From Trueperaceae bacterium (GTDB lineage Bacteria > Deinococcota > Deinococci > Deinococcales > Trueperaceae), in the NCBI GenBank assembly GCA_024636105.1, contig JAGXHO010000108.1, positions 1-9,067 of the forward strand: a stretch of 9,067 nt of DNA, in the 5' to 3' direction. Of this stretch, positions 7,206 through 9,067 are shown in pieces. Position 1 is the stretch's first letter, and the number at the start of each line of letters is the position of its first letter. The notes beneath the pieces were generated by a model. It did no database searches. It saw only the letters and a program-made list of their open reading frames with translations, and was not told the origin of the DNA. The position numbers and the translations under genes were made by a program.

Positions 7206-8207
7206 ATGCCCACCACCGTCCGGCTCGCCGCGGTGCAGATGCGCTGGACCGCCGCCGATTTCCGCAGCGGCGAGGCGTTCGCAGCGCGCGTGCTGGACCT
7301 GAGCCGAGCGGCCGTCGCCGGCGCAGGCGGGCACGCGCTCGTCGCGTTCCCGGAGTTGGTGGGGCTACCGTTGTTGGCCACGGCGGCCGGCGCATCGGAC
7401 GCCCTCGAGCACGGATTGATCCGCGCGCTCGTCGGCTGGGCGGTCCAATCGCCCGGTCGCTGGGCGGGCGCGGCGTGGCGCCACCACGTCGGACCGCTGG
7501 CGGGTGCGTACGCGGCGCTCGCGCCTGCTGCGTTCGCGCTCCAGCGCGACGCGTTCGCCGCGGCGGCGCGGGCGACCGGCGCGACGGTCGTCGCCGGCAG
7601 CGCCCTCCTGCCGACCGTCGCGTTCGAGGCCGCGCGTGGGGTGCACGTCGTCGACGCGGCACCCCAGAACGTCGCGCTCGTGTTCGCGCCGAGCGGCGCC
7701 CTGATCGGGCGGGCCGCGAAGGCCTTCCTGACCTCGGGGCTCGAACGCCGGGTCGCGTTGCGGCCGGGGCGCGTCGCGGACCTGCCGGTGCTCGCCACCC
7801 CGGTCGGTCGCGTGGGGGTCGCCGTGTGCCTCGACGCCTGGTACCACCACGTGCTCGAGCGCTTCGACGGCTTGGGCGCCGAGATCGTGGTGCAACCGTC
7901 GGCGAACGACGCCCCGTGGCGGCGGCCCTGGCCGCCCGACCCGCGGCGCACCGAAGAGGACGCGTGGCTCGGGCTCGGGCTGCGGGCCGGCATCCAGGGG
8001 CGGGCCTCCCTGCGGTACGGCGTCAACCCGATGTTGGTGGGCGACCTGGCACCGCTCGCGCCGCGGGGCCGCTCGGCGATCGTCGCCCGCGTCGCCGGCG
8101 ACGCCCGCGAGGACGTGCCGGGATGGGGTCCCGGGTTGCTGGCGCTCGCGCCGACCGACGACGAGGAGGCGATCGTCGCGGTCGACGTCGCGCACCCGGG
8201 CCGATGA
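7206..8207 (+). CDS. Nitrilase-superfamily (carbon-nitrogen) hydrolase, substrate unknown
   Basis: 333 residues, ATG 7206 to TGA 8205-8207. It begins with the family opening TVRLAAVQM and carries the Glu-Lys-Cys triad: Glu50 in VAFPELVG, Lys172 in GRAAKAFLTS and the nucleophile Cys208 in VGVAVCLDAWYHH. Further family marks are VVAGSALLP (~128-136), NVALVFAPSG (155-164) and IVVQPSAND (about 226-234). Such enzymes cleave amides or nitriles, or make amide bonds, usually in the cytoplasm. No signal peptide is seen. The stretch between Glu50 and the VVAGS strand is long, with aromatic- and His-containing sequence (WAGAAWRHHVG, residues 86-96) that may shape the substrate pocket (inference). The sequence does not place it in a named branch such as NAD synthetase, beta-ureidopropionase or apolipoprotein N-acyltransferase, and the membrane segments of the last are absent. 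The frame is also open upstream to 6069, but that part is antisense to the permease gene. The promoter and family N-terminus both fix the start at 7206. Confidence 0.9.
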   Translation: MPTTVRLAAVQMRWTAADFRSGEAFAARVLDLSRAAVAGAGGHALVAFPELVGLPLLATAAGASDALEHGLIRALVGWAVQSPGRWAGAAWRHHVGPLAGAYAALAPAAFALQRDAFAAAARATGATVVAGSALLPTVAFEAARGVHVVDAAPQNVALVFAPSGALIGRAAKAFLTSGLERRVALRPGRVADLPVLATPVGRVGVAVCLDAWYHHVLERFDGLGAEIVVQPSANDAPWRRPWPPDPRRTEEDAWLGLGLRAGIQGRASLRYGVNPMLVGDLAPLAPRGRSAIVARVAGDAREDVPGWGPGLLALAPTDDEEAIVAVDVAHPGR

Positions 8208-8221
8208 CGGGAACGATCCCG
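8208..8221. other. Short hairpin just after the nitrilase-family stop
   Basis: CGGGA (8208-8212) and TCCCG (8217-8221) can form a 5-bp stem with an ACGA loop, starting on the base after the stop codon. No T-run follows, so an intrinsic terminator is doubtful. A second, looser pairing (CGACG 8249-8253 with CGTCG 8267-8271, flanked by GCCC 8244-8247 and GGGC 8276-8279) lies further on. The rest of this 91-base gap holds only the promoter of the next gene. Confidence 0.3.
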
Positions 8222-8282
8222 AGGCGCGCATCCGCCCGCCGTTGCCCACGACGTCCAGAGCGTGAGCGTCGCGTCGGGCCCC

Positions 8283-8291
8283 TGGTAGCAT
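8283..8291 (+). promoter_or_regulatory. Extended -10 promoter (TGG-TAGCAT) of the DUF4388 gene
   Basis: TAGCAT at 8286-8291 fits TANNNT and is directly preceded by TGG, an extended -10 TGn element. Seven bases separate it from the GTG at 8299, so the mRNA would begin at or next to that codon without a leader. A weak -35 candidate is GTGAGC at 8262-8267 (18-base spacer). This promoter argues for the GTG start over the in-frame ATG at 8290, which overlaps the -10 itself. Confidence 0.6.
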
Positions 8292-8298
8292 GCCGGAC

Positions 8299-9067
8299 GT
8301 GACTGGCACGCTCGGGCTCTTCTCGCTCGTCGACTTGTTCCAACTGCTCGCCGCCTCCGGGCGAACGGGCAGGCTGGCGGTGCAGCACCCCCTTGGCCGT
8401 GCACGCGTGTACTTCGAGAAGGGGCAGGCGCGCCACGCCGAGTTCGGAGCGCTCGAGGGCGAGGCCGCCGTCGATGCGTTGTTCGCCGACGAGCGCGGCA
8501 CCTTCGCGTTCACGGCCGGGCTCCCGGCGCCGCGCACCACGATCGAAGGCTCGACCGAAGGGCTCCTCCTGGACGTCCTGCGCCGCGTGGACGAACGCCT
8601 TCGGGACGACCCGGACGGCGACGCCGCCCCACCGCGCGACGTCGTGCCGTTCGCGCCCGAGTCCGCCCAGCCGGTGGCGCTCCCGCTCGCCGAGCTCGAA
8701 CGCCGCGTCCTCGCGGCCGTCAACGGCCACTGGACCGCCGCCCGCATCGCCGACGAGCTCGACGTCGACGAGCGCATCGTCCGCCAGGTGGTCGGTCGTT
8801 TGGTTCAGGTCGGCTCGCTGAGGCTGCGCGCCCGGCGCCCTCGCACCGCCCAGTTGGTCGTGCGACTCGCTTCGGGCCGCCTTCCCGACGGCGCCGTCGG
8901 CGTCGACGCCGGCATCGTCCGCGCGTGGAACGAGACGGTCGGCACCCCCGTTCGCTTCGTCGCGCTGCGGCGTGCCGATGGCAGCGCCATCGCCGTCCCG
9001 CTCGCCCCCGTGGACGGGGCGGGGCCGTACCTGCACGTGCCGCGGACCACCCTCCTGCGGCTGGACC
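8299..9067 (+). CDS. DUF4388-type regulatory protein with winged-helix-like middle (3' end cut by window)
   Basis: 256 codons are visible from GTG 8299, and the frame is open to the window edge. Residues 1 to ~100 match the DUF4388 (PATAN-like) pattern: GTLGLFSLVDLFQLLAASGR, then GRLAV, then ARVYFEKGQARHAEFG, then EAAVDALF, then GTFAFTAG. DUF4388 modules occur alone or joined to signalling domains in environmental bacteria, including Deinococcota and Myxococcota. After a Pro/Asp-rich linker (~102-125), residues ~128-178 look like a winged helix: LAELERRVLAAV, WTAARIADEL, DERIVRQVVGRLVQVGSLRL. Residues ~184-256 are beta-rich with an RFVALRRADG strand and continue past the edge, so a small C-terminal beta domain is likely. 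The probable role is gene regulation or signal relay. The target is unknown, and no receiver domain or membrane segment is seen. An ATG in frame at 8290 would add three residues (Met-Pro-Asp) before the Val at 8299. I prefer GTG for promoter spacing and because M-x-G-x-L is the usual family opening. Confidence 0.82.
   Translation, partial: MTGTLGLFSLVDLFQLLAASGRTGRLAVQHPLGRARVYFEKGQARHAEFGALEGEAAVDALFADERGTFAFTAGLPAPRTTIEGSTEGLLLDVLRRVDERLRDDPDGDAAPPRDVVPFAPESAQPVALPLAELERRVLAAVNGHWTAARIADELDVDERIVRQVVGRLVQVGSLRLRARRPRTAQLVVRLASGRLPDGAVGVDAGIVRAWNETVGTPVRFVALRRADGSAIAVPLAPVDGAGPYLHVPRTTLLRLD

Noticed and set aside
8208..8221. Hairpin after the nitrilase-family gene as an intrinsic terminator
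   Set aside because: The stem is only 5 bp and no T-run follows. It is listed only as a weak hairpin.
7365..9036. Long minus-strand frames opposite the nitrilase-family and DUF4388 genes
   Set aside because: Their translations are Arg/Ser/Gly-rich with no domain pattern, whereas the plus-strand frames carry a catalytic triad and the DUF4388 pattern.
1..9067. CRISPR arrays, transposons, tRNA or rRNA genes, defence genes
   Set aside because: No regularly spaced repeats, transposase or integrase motifs, cloverleaf-like sequence or nuclease/defence domain was found. Composition looks uniform, with no sign of recent transfer.

Overview
This is a very GC-rich (by eye near 70%), gene-dense stretch of chromosome. 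Seven protein genes cover nearly all of it, with only about 150 noncoding bases. I see no mobile element, CRISPR array, tRNA or rRNA. The host is a diderm (two-membrane) bacterium, because it carries an LptD-type outer-membrane barrel with two LptF/LptG-type permeases. Three gene starts have a TANNNT -10 box only 6-7 bases before the start codon and no Shine-Dalgarno (SD) sequence. That leaderless arrangement is common in Deinococcota, so my best guess is a Deinococcota member (Deinococcus/Truepera-like). This is inference from style, not a proven assignment.

Layout: (1) 2-907, plus strand: the 3' part of plsX (phosphate acyltransferase, phospholipid synthesis). (2) 7157-883, minus strand: a four-gene run of LptG-like permease, LptF-like permease, LptD-like barrel and a large lipoprotein. 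It is tightly packed: a 7-base gap, then an ATGA overlap, then a GTGA overlap. Its end overlaps the end of convergent plsX by 25 bases. (3) 7158-7205: a 48-base divergent promoter region with near-perfect mirror symmetry. (4) 7206-8207, plus strand: a nitrilase-superfamily amidohydrolase of unknown substrate. (5) 8208-8298: a short intergenic region with a weak hairpin and an extended -10 promoter. (6) 8299-9067, plus strand: the 5' part of a DUF4388-type regulatory protein with a winged-helix-like middle.

The minus-strand operon is the main point of interest. In Proteobacteria, LptF and LptG form the inner-membrane part of the ABC transporter that extracts lipopolysaccharide, and LptD with the lipoprotein LptE inserts it into the outer membrane. 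Here LptD keeps the hallmark cysteines: an adjacent Cys-Cys near the C-terminus, plus a CxxC in the N-domain. It is followed by a translationally coupled lipoprotein that does not resemble LptE. If the host is from an LPS-lacking phylum, the operon would move some other envelope lipid or glycolipid. The ATPase (LptB), a separate LptA bridge and LptC are not in this window.
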